DNA of 6,059 nucleotides. It comes from Pseudomonadota bacterium. GTDB lineage: Bacteria; Desulfobacterota; DSM-4660; Desulfatiglandales; B25-G16. Position numbers and translations under genes: made by a program. The notes beneath the pieces were generated by a model that was not told the origin of the DNA, did no database searches, and saw only the letters and a list, made by a program, of their open reading frames with translations. The stretch covers positions 1-6,059 of the forward strand of contig DAOVRY010000063.1 in assembly GCA_030633645.1 (NCBI GenBank). The letters are read 5' to 3'. Below, one piece after another: positions 6,056-6,059 of this stretch; within the stretch, counting starts at the first letter, position 1; every line of letters begins with the position of its first letter.

Positions 6056-6059
6056 AAAA

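Overview
The window reads as chromosomal DNA from a Gram-negative, probably deltaproteobacterium-like (Desulfobacterota) organism. This rests on an outer-membrane-type lipoprotein with a lipobox, an MreB rod-shape gene, an archaemetzincin, and a gene-poor layout with palindromic intergenic repeats. No marker gene fixes the taxon, so it is an inference.

Layout from left to right. The left edge holds the 3' part of a HEPN-domain protein gene (1-402, +), followed by a hairpin that may end its transcript. Next is a complete RNase Z-like metallo-beta-lactamase-fold hydrolase (589-1356, +). About 700 bases follow without a convincing large gene. They hold a 36-codon minus-strand reading frame with a very good ribosome binding site (1444-1554) and a plus-strand promoter-like sequence with a perfect 12-bp palindrome between its two boxes (1739-1768). 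The mreB gene lies on the minus strand (2042-3073) with no mreC after it. Upstream of mreB, on the same strand, is the tail of a broken gene (3137-3331) that abuts or overlaps a tRNA 3'-end-like sequence (T-arm plus CCA, 3320-3348). That is the type of sequence left at integration sites.

The stretch 3396-3834 has no supported gene, only a perfect 10-bp hairpin. A possible 53-codon frame (3835-3996) ends five bases before an archaemetzincin-family zinc protease (4002-4622), which is AT-richer than its surroundings and has an altered zinc-site motif. Eleven bases after it sits a 201-bp non-coding, strongly palindromic, MITE-like element (4633-4833) flanked by a TAA/TAA direct repeat. The last clear gene encodes a secreted lipoprotein (5017-5751, +). 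The right end has no supported gene and finishes in an imperfect REP-like palindrome (6032-6055).

The confident genes do not form an operon: they differ in strand and are separated by long gaps. The window looks like unrelated housekeeping and accessory genes interspersed with remnants of mobile DNA. The most unusual items are the archaemetzincin zinc site, the MITE-like element, and the tRNA-end/broken-gene junction upstream of mreB.
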